Below, piece by piece: positions 52,926 through 61,957 of a stretch of DNA of 64,000 bases (its first letter is position 1; every line of letters starts with the position of its first letter). This stretch comes from Glycomyces albidus. GTDB lineage: Bacteria; Actinomycetota; Actinomycetes; Mycobacteriales; Micromonosporaceae. The stretch is from positions 1 to 64,000 of the forward strand of contig NZ_WIAO01000005.1 of the NCBI RefSeq assembly GCF_009451885.1, given 5' to 3'. A program made the position numbers and the translations under genes. A model generated the notes under the pieces. That model was not told the DNA's origin and searched no databases. It was given only the letters and a program-made list of their open reading frames with translations.

Positions 52926-54396
52926 CCCGTACTCCGCCTCGCGCCCCGGGCGCTCGCGGCTCGCCGTGGGCGCCGCGGGAGCCGCCGTCCTGCTCGGCTC
53001 GATCGACGCGTACGTCCTGGTGAGCGTCCTGGTCGACATGATCGGCGAGCTCGAGATCCCCGCGAACCACCTCGAGCGGGCCACGCCGCTGGTCACCGGC
53101 TACCTGCTCGGCTACATCGCCGGGATGCCGCTGCTCGGGCGGGTCTCGGACCGGTTCGGGCGCCGCATCGTCATCCACGTCTGCCTGGCCGCGTTCGCGA
53201 TCGGCTCGATCGTCAGCGCCGTCGCCCTCGACCTGGCCCCGCTCGTCGCCGGCCGCGCCCTCCAGGGGCTCGCGGGCGGCGCGCTCCTGCCGGTGACGAT
53301 GGCGCTCGCCGCCGACCTGTTCGCCGCGGAGCGGCGCGCGGTCGTCCTCGGCTGGGTCGGCGCGGCCCAGGAGCTCGGCGCGGTCCTCGGGCCGCTGGCG
53401 GGCGCCGGGATCGCCGCGCTCGTCGGCTGGCGCGGCATCTTCTGGATCAACGTCCCGCTCGCGGTCCTCGCCGCCCTGGCCGTCCACTTCGCACTCCCGT
53501 CGGAGGCGCCCCGCCGGGCCGTGCGGGTCGACTTCCTCGGCGGGGGCCTCCTCGCGGTCGCCTTGGCGCTGTTCACCGTGGGCCTGTACAACCCCGAACC
53601 CGAGGACTCGGTGCTCCCCACGTGGGGGCCGCTCGCGATCGCCGCCGGCCTCGCGGTGCTGGCCCTGTTCGCGCTCCAGCAGCGCCGCTCCCCGGTGCGC
53701 CTGCTCGACCCGGACGGCGTCCGCTGGCGCCCCTATGCGGCGTGCCTGACCGCGAGCGCCGCGGCCGGCGCGGTCCTGATGGTGACGCTCGTCGACACCC
53801 AGCTCCTCGCCCAGACCCTCCTGGGGCTCGACTCGGCCGGCGGCGCGCTCCTGCTCATGTGGTTCCTCGTGGGCCTCCCGATCGGCGCGGTCGCGGGCGG
53901 GGTCCTGGCCTCCCGGTACGGCGAGCGGGCGCCGGCGCTCGCCGGGTTCGCCGCTGCCGCCGCCGCTTACGCGTGGATCGCGGACGCGGTCCCCGACGTC
54001 GGCCTCGGGCTCGCCTTCGCGGGCGCGGCCCTGGGCCTGACGATCGCCCCGCTGTCGTCGGCGTCGCTCCGCGCCGTCCCGGAGGACCGCCACGGGACGG
54101 CCGCGGCCCTCGCGGTGGTCGCCCGCATGATGGGCATGCTCATCGGCGTGGCCGCCCTCACCTCCTGGAGCCTCCACCGCTTCCAGGAGTCCACTGCCGA
54201 CCTCGACACCCCGCTCCCGTTCGGGATCTCCGAGACCGAGTTCCTCGAACGCCAGGAGGTCTACCTCGAAGCGATCGACCGGGCCCTGGCGGCCCAGTAC
54301 GCCGACGTGTTCACCGCGGCCGCGTTCATCTGCCTCGCCGGGGCCGCCGCCTCGGTCGCGCTCCCGGGGCGGGCGAGAGTGACGAGCGCCGTCTAG
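52915..54396 (+). CDS. P55-like MFS transporter, partner of LprG
   Basis: The 493-aa DHA2-type transporter has about 14 helices. The loop motif LLGRVSDRFGRRIVIH and the proline-rich helix-5 segment LGWVGAAQELGAVLGPLAGAG are visible. The start is TTG 52915 inside lprG, an 11-nt overlap, as in the mycobacterial lprG-Rv1410c pair. It probably exports lipids or hydrophobic compounds together with LprG. The C-terminal external loop before the last helix (FQESTADLDTPLPFG) is longer than in most MFS proteins. Confidence 0.85.
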   Translation: MRPDPYSASRPGRSRLAVGAAGAAVLLGSIDAYVLVSVLVDMIGELEIPANHLERATPLVTGYLLGYIAGMPLLGRVSDRFGRRIVIHVCLAAFAIGSIVSAVALDLAPLVAGRALQGLAGGALLPVTMALAADLFAAERRAVVLGWVGAAQELGAVLGPLAGAGIAALVGWRGIFWINVPLAVLAALAVHFALPSEAPRRAVRVDFLGGGLLAVALALFTVGLYNPEPEDSVLPTWGPLAIAAGLAVLALFALQQRRSPVRLLDPDGVRWRPYAACLTASAAAGAVLMVTLVDTQLLAQTLLGLDSAGGALLLMWFLVGLPIGAVAGGVLASRYGERAPALAGFAAAAAAYAWIADAVPDVGLGLAFAGAALGLTIAPLSSASLRAVPEDRHGTAAALAVVARMMGMLIGVAALTSWSLHRFQESTADLDTPLPFGISETEFLERQEVYLEAIDRALAAQYADVFTAAAFICLAGAAASVALPGRARVTSAV

Positions 54397-54422
54397 GCGC
54401 GACTGCGCGGCGCCCGGCCGGA

Positions 54423-54428
54423 TATGGT
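54423..54428 (+). promoter_or_regulatory. Leaderless -10 of the small GNAT gene
   Basis: TATGGT lies 6 nt before ATG 54435. Confidence 0.5.
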
Positions 54429-54434
54429 TGCGCC

Positions 54435-54725
54435 ATGGCGGATCTTTCTGTCGCCGAGAACGGCGACGAGCACCGGTACGAGCTGCTGGACGACGCGGGG
54501 ACCGTGCTCGGGTACCTCGAGTACCTCGTGCGCGAGGACTTCGTCGTCCTGCCCCACACCGAGGTCGACCGCTCGCTGCGCGGCCAGGGCTGGGGCGACC
54601 GGCTCGTGCGCCACGCGCTGGACGACCTGCGGACCAAGGGCGCGAAGGTGTACCCGACCTGCCCGTTCGTGGACCGCTGGATGCAGCGCCACGAGGAGTA
54701 CGAGGACCTGCGCTACCAGCCCTGA
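54435..54725 (+). CDS. Small GNAT-fold acetyltransferase (YjdJ-like)
   Basis: The 96-aa minimal GNAT contains EVDRSLRGQGWGDRLVRHAL, the acetyl-CoA P-loop, followed by VYPTCPFVDRWMQRHEEYEDL, the pattern of COG2388 proteins. The substrate is unknown. ATG 54435 follows TATGGT by 6 nt. The larger upstream frame is a shadow of the MFS gene. Confidence 0.85.
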   Translation: MADLSVAENGDEHRYELLDDAGTVLGYLEYLVREDFVVLPHTEVDRSLRGQGWGDRLVRHALDDLRTKGAKVYPTCPFVDRWMQRHEEYEDLRYQP

Positions 54726-55075
54726 CCGGCCGCGTCCCTCCCGGCGGCGCCGGACCGGCGGCGATGAACCTCCGCGTTCAACCCGGCTGCGCCCCTGCCG
54801 CCCGATGCCTTGAGCGCTCCGCACCGCCTTGAGGGCTCCGCATCCTCGAGTTCGCGCCCCGTCGCCTCGAGCTCCCGCTCCGCGCGGTCCAGAGCCCCGT
54901 GTTCAACCGCCCTCGGCCGCTCCGCCGCGGACTGTTCACCTCCGCGCCAACTCCGGGTTCAACTGTCGTTCATCTCCGAATGAAGCATTCTCAATATGCG
55001 TCTCCCGGTTCCCTCCGTCCGGCCGACTCGATGCCGTGTCGCGCCAGCCCGCACCTCCGCGAACGGGGGCCGCCG
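54726..55075. other. 350-nt non-coding stretch with repeats
   Basis: No gene is supported. A 19-bp tandem repeat is at 54807-54844, and GTTCAAC recurs near 54777, 54900 and 54957. Confidence 0.5.
54807..54844. repeat. Tandem 19-bp repeat, two copies
   Basis: GCCTTGAGCGCTCCGCACC is followed directly by GCCTTGAGGGCTCCGCATC, differing at two positions. A third, weaker CTCGAG unit follows. Confidence 0.65.
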
Positions 55076-55564
55076 ATGCTGTCCGCGCTGATCCTGCTGC
55101 GCCACGTCTCCGACGGCGCCGCCGACGCGCCGCTCACCGACGCCCAGATGCGCCGGGCCTGGGCGCTCGCCGACTTCCTCCAGCTCTACAACCCGACGAC
55201 GCTCCTGAGCGGACCCGGCCGCGCCTGCGCCGACACGCTCGCGCCGCTCGCCAGCCGCCTCGACCTCAAGGCCGCCCCGACACCGGACCTCGCGGCCGAC
55301 GCGCCGAAGCTCGGCCCCGCGCACACCGCCGTCTGGCTCGCCGCCCGCGCCCTGCGGTGCCTGCCGGACCCGCGGCGCACCAGCGTCGTCTGCGCCGAAG
55401 CGCCCGTGCTCGCCGCGCTCCTCGTCGCGGTCGCCGCCGTCGACGGCCACGACCTCGCCGCCCGCGCCCAGGAACCCGCCGAGGACCTCCCGCCCGGCGC
55501 CGGCTGGGTCCTCCACCGCGACGACGGCCGCCTGGTCGACGTCAAGCCGCTGAGCGTCCGCTAG
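55076..55564 (+). CDS. Degenerate histidine-phosphatase-like protein
   Basis: The 162-aa protein has a LILLRHVSDGAADAPLTDAQ start that matches the RHG motif of SixA-type phosphatases, and LLSGPGRACADTLAPLA for the second Arg. The second catalytic histidine (usually CSHG or SHGEV) is replaced: VVCAEAPVLAALLV. So the phospho-histidine pocket is incomplete and activity is doubtful. It could be a binding protein derived from a phosphatase. ATG 55076 is a reasonable start; longer forms lack a ribosome site. Confidence 0.65.
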   Translation: MLSALILLRHVSDGAADAPLTDAQMRRAWALADFLQLYNPTTLLSGPGRACADTLAPLASRLDLKAAPTPDLAADAPKLGPAHTAVWLAARALRCLPDPRRTSVVCAEAPVLAALLVAVAAVDGHDLAARAQEPAEDLPPGAGWVLHRDDGRLVDVKPLSVR

Positions 55565-55716
55565 GACGCGCGCTAAATCGATTGCGACCCCGCTCCCGGC
55601 CCCGGTAGGGTCGACGGTTCGCCTTTCCGCCGAAGCCGTGCGCAGCCCGTGCCGCGCTTGAGCGCGTCCGCGGACGGGCAGATCAGCGACCTGACAAATC
55701 CACCGGGGAGACTCCT

Positions 55717-57738
55717 GTGTCAGAAGCCGAACTCCAAGAGGAAATCGCACACCACGAGCGCGCGCGCGAGTACATGGCCGCCATGCGCGCGACCACCGAG
55801 GCCATCCACCGCACCTACGCCGGCGAGGTCGACGAGTCGGGCAAGAACCTGGGCATCGGCGACGTCGGCATCGACCAGCACTTCGGCTGGGTCATGGCCA
55901 ACTACACCGTCCCGCGCCTCGCCGACCTGACCGACCGCGGCATCGCCCTGTTCTTCGGCCGCATCTGGATGGACGACGGCGAGGACTTCCACATCGGCCG
56001 CCGCCACATCCGCGACGAGCACGGCGACCCGCTCGTCCTCGACTGGCGCGCGCCGCTCTCCGAGCAGTACTACCGCGCCTCCGCCCACGACCGCCGCGAC
56101 GTCGCCCGCCGCCGCCGCTTCGGCTTCCAAGGCGCCCGCCTCACCGGCTTCGAGGACGAGAACCTCCTCTTCGGGGAGGAGGTCGCCTCCGACATCCTCA
56201 CCGCCGAGATCGAGCGCCCCCGCACCGGGCCGATGCGCGACATCGTCGCCACCATCCAGCCCGAGCAGGACGAGCTCATTCGCCGCGAGGCCGGCACCAA
56301 CCTGTGCGTCCAAGGCGCGCCCGGCACCGGGAAGACCGCCGTCGGCCTCCACCGCGCCGCCTGGCTCCTCTACAACTACACCGACAAGCTCACCAAGTCC
56401 GGCGTCCTCGTCGTCGGCCCCAACGAGGGCTTCCTCTCCTACATCTCCGGGGTTCTCCCGACCCTCGGCGAGACCTCCGTCTGGCAGACCACCGTCCACC
56501 AGCTCACCGGCGCCCACACCGCCGCCGCGACCGACAGCCACGAAGCGGCCCTGGTCAAGCACGACGAGCGCATGGCCCTCGTGTGCGAGCGGGCCGTCTG
56601 GGGACACGTCGGCACCGCCGCCGACGGCGGCGTCACCGCCGAGGAAGGGCTCCTGATCGCCGACGGCGGCTGGCGCTGGCGGCTCGGCCTCAACTTCCTC
56701 GAAGACGCGATCGCGAACGCCCGCAAGCACACCCGCACCTACACCGCCGGACGCAAGGCCGTCGAGGAGGCGATCGTGCAGGGGGTGCGCCGCCAGGCCG
56801 AGATCCGCTCCGGCCACTCCCCGGACGGCAAGTGGGCCACGAAGCTCAAGCGGACCCCGTCGGTGCAGGCGTTCCTGGACGGCGTGTGGCCCAAGCTCAA
56901 CGGCAAGACCGTCATGAAGAAGCTCTACGGGAACCCGGACTTCCTCGCCGACGCCACCCGCGGGATCCTCACCGAGGAGGAGACCGCGCTCCTGACCGGC
57001 AAGCCCGGCAGGCCCACCGCGGCGGACCTGCTCATCATGGACGAGATCGAATCCCACCTGAAGCTGCGCGACCCTTCGGACTCGTACGGCCACATCGTGA
57101 TCGACGAGGCCCAGGACCTGTCGCCGATGCAGTGCCGGGTCATCGCCCGCCGCTCGGGGAAGGGCTCGGTCACCGTCCTCGGCGACCTCGCCCAGGGGAC
57201 CACGCCGTGGGCCGCCGCCTCATGGGAGGACCAGATGCGGCACCTGGGCAAGGAGCAGGTCGAGCACACCGAGCTCACCACCGGATTCCGCGTGCCCGCG
57301 GTCATCATCGAACTCGCCAACCGGGTCCTGCCGCACCTCGGCGTCGGCGTCGCCCCCGCCCGGTCGATCCGCTCCGACGGGTCCCTCGACATGGTCGCGA
57401 CCGCCGACCTCGAAGCGGGCGTGCGCGACGCGGTCGCCAAGGCCCTCAGGGAGGAGGGCCTGGTGGGCGTGATCGCCGCGGACGAGCGCGCCGCCGCGCT
57501 CCGGCCCGTGCTCGAGGGGACCGACCGGGTCGAGCTCGTCGCCGCCAGCCTCGCGAAGGGCCTCGAGTATGACCACGTGGTGGTCGTCGAACCGGTCGAG
57601 ATCGTCGAAGCGCCCGCCACCGGCGGCGCCACGGTCGAGGGCGTCGGCCTGCGGCACCTGTACGTCGCGCTCACCCGCGCCGTCTCCCGGCTCACCGTCG
57701 TCCACGCGCGGGACCTCCCGGCCGAGATGCGCCCCTGA
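55717..57738 (+). CDS. helR: RNA polymerase recycling ATPase HelR (HelD family)
   Basis: The 673-aa UvrD-like ATPase has an N-terminal coiled coil (residues 2-35) that enters the RNA polymerase secondary channel. The HelD hallmark LDWRAPLSEQYYRA is at 108-121. Walker A QGAPGTGKTAVG is at about 199-210, Walker B is VIDEAQDLSPMQ, and the C-terminal motif is LYVALTRAVSRLTV. HelR releases stalled polymerase and contributes to rifamycin tolerance in actinobacteria (from memory). GTG 55717 has GGGGAG 6 nt upstream. No rifamycin-associated element was seen. Confidence 0.88.
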   Translation: MSEAELQEEIAHHERAREYMAAMRATTEAIHRTYAGEVDESGKNLGIGDVGIDQHFGWVMANYTVPRLADLTDRGIALFFGRIWMDDGEDFHIGRRHIRDEHGDPLVLDWRAPLSEQYYRASAHDRRDVARRRRFGFQGARLTGFEDENLLFGEEVASDILTAEIERPRTGPMRDIVATIQPEQDELIRREAGTNLCVQGAPGTGKTAVGLHRAAWLLYNYTDKLTKSGVLVVGPNEGFLSYISGVLPTLGETSVWQTTVHQLTGAHTAAATDSHEAALVKHDERMALVCERAVWGHVGTAADGGVTAEEGLLIADGGWRWRLGLNFLEDAIANARKHTRTYTAGRKAVEEAIVQGVRRQAEIRSGHSPDGKWATKLKRTPSVQAFLDGVWPKLNGKTVMKKLYGNPDFLADATRGILTEEETALLTGKPGRPTAADLLIMDEIESHLKLRDPSDSYGHIVIDEAQDLSPMQCRVIARRSGKGSVTVLGDLAQGTTPWAAASWEDQMRHLGKEQVEHTELTTGFRVPAVIIELANRVLPHLGVGVAPARSIRSDGSLDMVATADLEAGVRDAVAKALREEGLVGVIAADERAAALRPVLEGTDRVELVAASLAKGLEYDHVVVVEPVEIVEAPATGGATVEGVGLRHLYVALTRAVSRLTVVHARDLPAEMRP

Positions 57739-58034
57739 GATACCCCCGGTTTGATACCGATTCGATCACAATCCTCGGGCGCCACGGTGAACGCCGGGAT
57801 TGTCGCGCAAAGGAATGAAATCTACGGGTCCTTTCCAGAGATGTCCTTTTAGGCCCACTGCCAGCGCTTTCGCCCGCCCCAGGCGCCTCATCCGTATCCA
57901 ATGGACGGTCAATGAGGACACTTGGGGCGGGCTGGCATCGCATGCTCATATTCGCCTAGAACCGTGCGAAGGGCACTCCGCACGGTCTCCGGCGGACCGC
58001 CGGAGGCCGCGCGGCGACGAGCATGAGGAGTGGG
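57739..58034. other. 296-nt spacer before the substrate-binding lipoprotein array
   Basis: It contains a 10-bp inverted repeat (GCCCGCCCCA at 57872-57881, TGGGGCGGGC at 57923-57932) and a hairpin (CTCCGGCGG/CCGCCGGAG, 57987-58005) close to the start. Confidence 0.5.
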
Positions 58035-59792
58035 ATGTTGCGAGCAGGACGACCTGGACTCGGCGCCATCGGCGCGGGCGCCGCCCTGGTCATGGTCGCG
58101 GGCGGCACCACCGCCTGCGGAGTCGGAGCGGGAGCCGGCGACCCCGGCTTCCAGGACTGCGCGACCGACCCGGTCGCGTGCAACTCCGGCGAGCGCGCCG
58201 ACGGCGGCGAGATCACCTGGGGCATCGACGGCTCCTGGACCGGCTGGAACCCCAACCTGAGCGCCGAGTACACCGTGTACACGCTCCAGGTCACCGCCCC
58301 CTACTGGCCCGCGGTCGGCCAGTTCGACCAGAACGCCGAGTTCGTCGTCAACGACGCGATCTTCGCCGGCGAGCCCGAACTCGTCAACGAGAGCCCCATG
58401 CAGGTCGAGTACACGCTCAACCCCGACGCGAACTGGGGCGACGGCACCGGCATCGGCCTCGACGACTTCATCTACACCTGGTACGCCCGCTCCGGCGACG
58501 GCGACCTCTGCAAGGACTGCACCCCCGCGGCCGCCACCGCCGCCGAAGTCGTGTCCATCGAGGAGGGCGCCACCGCCGACAAGATCGTCATCACCTACAG
58601 CGACCGGTACGCGTCCTCGGAGTGGAAGTACGAGCCCGTCCTCTCCAACCCCGCGCACATCGCCGACGAGCAGGGCCTCGACTGGAAGCACGACCCCGCC
58701 GACATGGCCGCCGCCGAGACCTACTTCTCGCAGACCGTCCCCACCTGGTCCGCCGGCCCCTTCGAGATCCAGGACGCCGTGACCGGCGAGTACGCGATCT
58801 TCACCCCCAACGACGACTGGGCCGGCTCCACCGAGGTCACCCTCGACAAGCTCACCCTGAAGTCCTTCGACTCGGTCGAGTCGATCATCACCGAGATGCG
58901 CCAGGGCACCGTCGACGGCGCCAGCCCCGGCAGCATCAGCGCCGAGAACGTCGCGCAGCTCGCCGGCGAGGGCGAGATCGACTTCAACGTCGACCGCGGG
59001 CCCCTGTGGCACCACATCGACATCAACGTCGGCAACGAGTTCCTCTCCGACCCGGCCCTGCGCACCGCGGTCTTCCAGGCCATCGACGTCGAGGAGATCA
59101 TCGCCCGCACCTACGCGAACGTCCAGTCCGACGCCGCCCGCAAACTCAACCACCTATACCGCAACGACTCGCCGAACTTCGAGGACCACCTCACCGCCAC
59201 CGGCCAGGGCGCCGGCGACATGGAGCTGGCCCGCGACACCCTCGACGCCGCCGGGTACACCTGGGACGGCGAGGGCCGCCTCCTCGACCCCGAAGGCGAG
59301 GCCGTCGCCTTCGACTACCGGTACGCCGACGGCTCGGCCGACCGCCAGACCATGGCCGACCTGGTCGCGTTCAACCTCGCCGACATCGGCATCGAGGTCG
59401 AGCTCAGGCCCTTCCCGGCCGCGGAGCTCGGCCCGACGCTCGACGAGTCGAACTTCGACATGATCGCCTTCGGATGGACCTCCCAGCCGGTCATCGTCAA
59501 CTCCGCCCGCCAGTTCTGGGCCTCCGACGCCCCCACCAACTACGGCCGGCTCGACGACCCCGCACTCGACGCGCTCATCGACAGCCTCGCCCTCGAACCG
59601 GACCCCGAGAAGGCCGCCGAGATCGGCAACGAGATCGCCCGCCAGGTCGTCCAGGACGCCTACCAGCTCCCGCTGGTGAACACGCCCGTCGCGATCATGG
59701 CCTCGCCCGAGCTCGTCAACGTCCGCGACAACTGGGCATCCCAGCAGCGGGCGCTGTACAACGTGGCCGAATGGGGCCTCCGCGCCGCATAG
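58035..59792 (+). CDS. ABC transporter family 5 solute-binding lipoprotein, copy 1
   Basis: The 585-aa peptide/nickel-type (SBP_bac_5) lipoprotein has a lipobox at GGTTAC (Cys28), a lead ITWGIDGSWTGWNPN, and middle motifs ESPMQVEYTLNPDANWGDGT and SIITEMRQGTVDGASPG. It binds an unknown substrate in the cell envelope. GGAG lies about 6 nt before ATG 58035; an earlier ATG at 58023 is possible. No permease or ATPase genes follow. Confidence 0.87.
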   Translation: MLRAGRPGLGAIGAGAALVMVAGGTTACGVGAGAGDPGFQDCATDPVACNSGERADGGEITWGIDGSWTGWNPNLSAEYTVYTLQVTAPYWPAVGQFDQNAEFVVNDAIFAGEPELVNESPMQVEYTLNPDANWGDGTGIGLDDFIYTWYARSGDGDLCKDCTPAAATAAEVVSIEEGATADKIVITYSDRYASSEWKYEPVLSNPAHIADEQGLDWKHDPADMAAAETYFSQTVPTWSAGPFEIQDAVTGEYAIFTPNDDWAGSTEVTLDKLTLKSFDSVESIITEMRQGTVDGASPGSISAENVAQLAGEGEIDFNVDRGPLWHHIDINVGNEFLSDPALRTAVFQAIDVEEIIARTYANVQSDAARKLNHLYRNDSPNFEDHLTATGQGAGDMELARDTLDAAGYTWDGEGRLLDPEGEAVAFDYRYADGSADRQTMADLVAFNLADIGIEVELRPFPAAELGPTLDESNFDMIAFGWTSQPVIVNSARQFWASDAPTNYGRLDDPALDALIDSLALEPDPEKAAEIGNEIARQVVQDAYQLPLVNTPVAIMASPELVNVRDNWASQQRALYNVAEWGLRAA

Positions 59793-59800
59793 CCGAACGA

Positions 59801-59840
59801 GACCGCCGATCGGGACCGCCGATCGGGACCGCCGGCGGGG
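59801..59840 (+). repeat. 13-nt tandem repeats after SBP copy 1
   Basis: GACCGCCGATCGG occurs 2.3 times in a row (about 59801-59838), possibly a terminator-like or slipped duplication. Confidence 0.5.
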
Positions 59841-59999
59841 GCCGCCCGCGCCCGGGCCCCCGCCCCCCGAACCGAACCCCGGCGGCCACGCTGCCCCTTT
59901 CGCCTGAAGTCCCCGAAATCGCCCCTCCCAGGTGTCACGATGAACCGGTCGCGCCCGCCGAGGTGCGGCCCACAAGGGATACACAGGGGGAGTGGTCAT

Positions 60000-61688
60000 A
60001 TGCGACCTGCAAGGGCAACCGCGCTGGCCGTGGCCGGTGCGGCGGCGCTCGCGGCCGGGGCGCTCGGCGCCTGCGGCGGAGGCGATTCGTCGAGCGGCGG
60101 GGACAGCGAAGTCACCTGGGCGATCAGCTCGGGTTGGGACTCGTGGAACCCGAACACGAGCACCGGCAACAACAGCTACCTGACCCAGGTGCTCACCCCG
60201 GGGGCTGCGTCACTCGGCGACTTCGACCCGGACGGCGAGTTCGTCTTCAACGACGCGATCCTCTCCCAGGCCCCCGAGCTCACCTCCGAGGCCCCGCTGA
60301 CGGTCGAGTACACCCTCAACGAGAACGCGCAGTGGAACGACGGCGAGCCCATCCGCGCCGAGGACTTCATCTACATCTGGTACCAGATGTCGGGCAACGC
60401 CGAGTACTGCAACCAGGACCAGTGCGCGCCCGCGACCACCGACTGGGGCGCCAACGTCGCCTCCATCGCCGAGGCCGACGGCGTCGTCACCGTCACCTAT
60501 GTGGAGGGCTACCTCAACCCCGAGTGGGAGTTCGCCTTCCCGAACCTCATGCCCAGCCACATCCTCGAGGCCAACGGCTTCGAGAACTGGCAGAGCGACC
60601 CCGCGGTCATGGGCGCCAGCGCCGACTGGCTCGGCACCACCGCCCCGACCTGGTCCGCCGGGCCGTACACGCCGACCGACGCGGCCGTCGGCGACTACGT
60701 CATCTACGAGCCCAACGAGAACTACCAGGGCAGCGTCGAACCCGGCCTCGACAGGCTGACGCTGCGGGTCGTGGAAGGCACCGACGCGATCGTCACCGCC
60801 CTCCGCAACGGCGAGATCGACGGCTCCTGGCCGAGCGAGTTCAGCCAGGAGGCGCTCGACGAGGTCGCCGGCGACGACGCGATCGCCACCGAGGTCTACG
60901 AAGGCAGCATCTGGCTCCACATCGACACGAACACGAACAACCGGTTCCTGTCCGACCAGGTCCTGCGCCAGGCCGTGTTCACCGCGATCGACAACGAGGA
61001 GCTCATCACCCGCGCCTTCCCCGACACGGAGGTCTCGCCCCGCACGAACCACTTCTTCAGCGAGACCAGCGAGTTCCACGAGGACTTCCTGAGCCAGACC
61101 GACCCGCCGCAGGGCTCGGGCGACGTCGAGGCGGCGAACGCGGCGCTGGCCGCCGCCGGGTACACGACCGGTGAGACGCTCACGACGCCCGACGGCGAGG
61201 CGGTGACGCTGACGTTCCGCTACGGCGAGGGCGACGCGACCCGCACGCTCATCGGCGAAGTGGTCCAGTCGCAGCTCGCGGAGATCGGCATCGAGGTGTC
61301 GCTGTCGGCGATCCCGGACGGCCAGCTCGGCCCGGTCCTCGCGGAGGCCGACTTCGACCTGGTCATCTACGGCTGGTCGGGCACGCCCGCGTTCACGACC
61401 GCGCCGTTCCAGTACTTCGGCTCCGACTCGGGCTCGAACTTCGGGAACTACCAGCTCGAAGGGCTCGACGAGGCGATCGCTCGCGTCACGTCGACCACGT
61501 CGCTGGAGGAGGCGGCCGGGTTCGCCAACGACGTCGAGGCGATGGTCATGCCGGCGGCGTTCACGCTGCCGCTGTTCGACGAGCCGCAGTCGACGGTCTA
61601 CAACCGGAACCTGCTGACCGGGGTGACCGTGAACGGCAACAGCCAGTCCGGTCCGCTGTGGGACGTGCAGAACTGGCAGCCCGCATAG
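60000..61688 (+). CDS. ABC transporter family 5 solute-binding lipoprotein, copy 2
   Basis: The 562-aa paralogue of copy 1 has lipobox ALGACGG (cysteine about residue 24) followed by a Ser/Gly linker. Conserved blocks include ITWAISSGWDSWNPNTSTG, EDFIYIWYQMSGN and RNGEIDGSWPSEFSQEALDE. ATG 60000 follows a GGGGGAG Shine-Dalgarno. It is separated from copy 1 by 207 nt and from copy 3 by 269 nt with a hairpin. Confidence 0.87.
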   Translation: MRPARATALAVAGAAALAAGALGACGGGDSSSGGDSEVTWAISSGWDSWNPNTSTGNNSYLTQVLTPGAASLGDFDPDGEFVFNDAILSQAPELTSEAPLTVEYTLNENAQWNDGEPIRAEDFIYIWYQMSGNAEYCNQDQCAPATTDWGANVASIAEADGVVTVTYVEGYLNPEWEFAFPNLMPSHILEANGFENWQSDPAVMGASADWLGTTAPTWSAGPYTPTDAAVGDYVIYEPNENYQGSVEPGLDRLTLRVVEGTDAIVTALRNGEIDGSWPSEFSQEALDEVAGDDAIATEVYEGSIWLHIDTNTNNRFLSDQVLRQAVFTAIDNEELITRAFPDTEVSPRTNHFFSETSEFHEDFLSQTDPPQGSGDVEAANAALAAAGYTTGETLTTPDGEAVTLTFRYGEGDATRTLIGEVVQSQLAEIGIEVSLSAIPDGQLGPVLAEADFDLVIYGWSGTPAFTTAPFQYFGSDSGSNFGNYQLEGLDEAIARVTSTTSLEEAAGFANDVEAMVMPAAFTLPLFDEPQSTVYNRNLLTGVTVNGNSQSGPLWDVQNWQPA

Positions 61689-61718
61689 GAGAGACGCGCA
61701 CCGAGAACACCGGTCGAG

Positions 61719-61742
61719 GGGCCGTCCCGGAAGGGGCGGCCC
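61719..61742 (+). terminator. Terminator after SBP copy 2
   Basis: GGGCCGTCCC-GGAA-GGGGCGGCCC forms a 10-bp stem (one G-T pair) with a GNRA-like loop. Confidence 0.7.
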
Positions 61743-61957
61743 TTCGCCGTGCCCGCCGCGGTGCGTATCGGTCGGGTAACAATGATCCGCCAAATCCGTA
61801 CCGAGGCGTTCCCTTCGCCCGGTCGACATGGCACCGTTTGTCGCAGTACTGCCGAGGCGGCCGTCCGCCCCCTCTGCGGCCGCGCTGCCGGCGACGGCGC
61901 CACCCCGCGGCCGCTCATGGGCGTTCACCTCGGCCGACCCAATGGAGGAGAACAGCA

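Noticed and set aside
55565-55716. Rifamycin-associated element upstream of helR
   Set aside because: No GGGGCTTGC-type inverted repeat is visible, so rifamycin-element control cannot be claimed.
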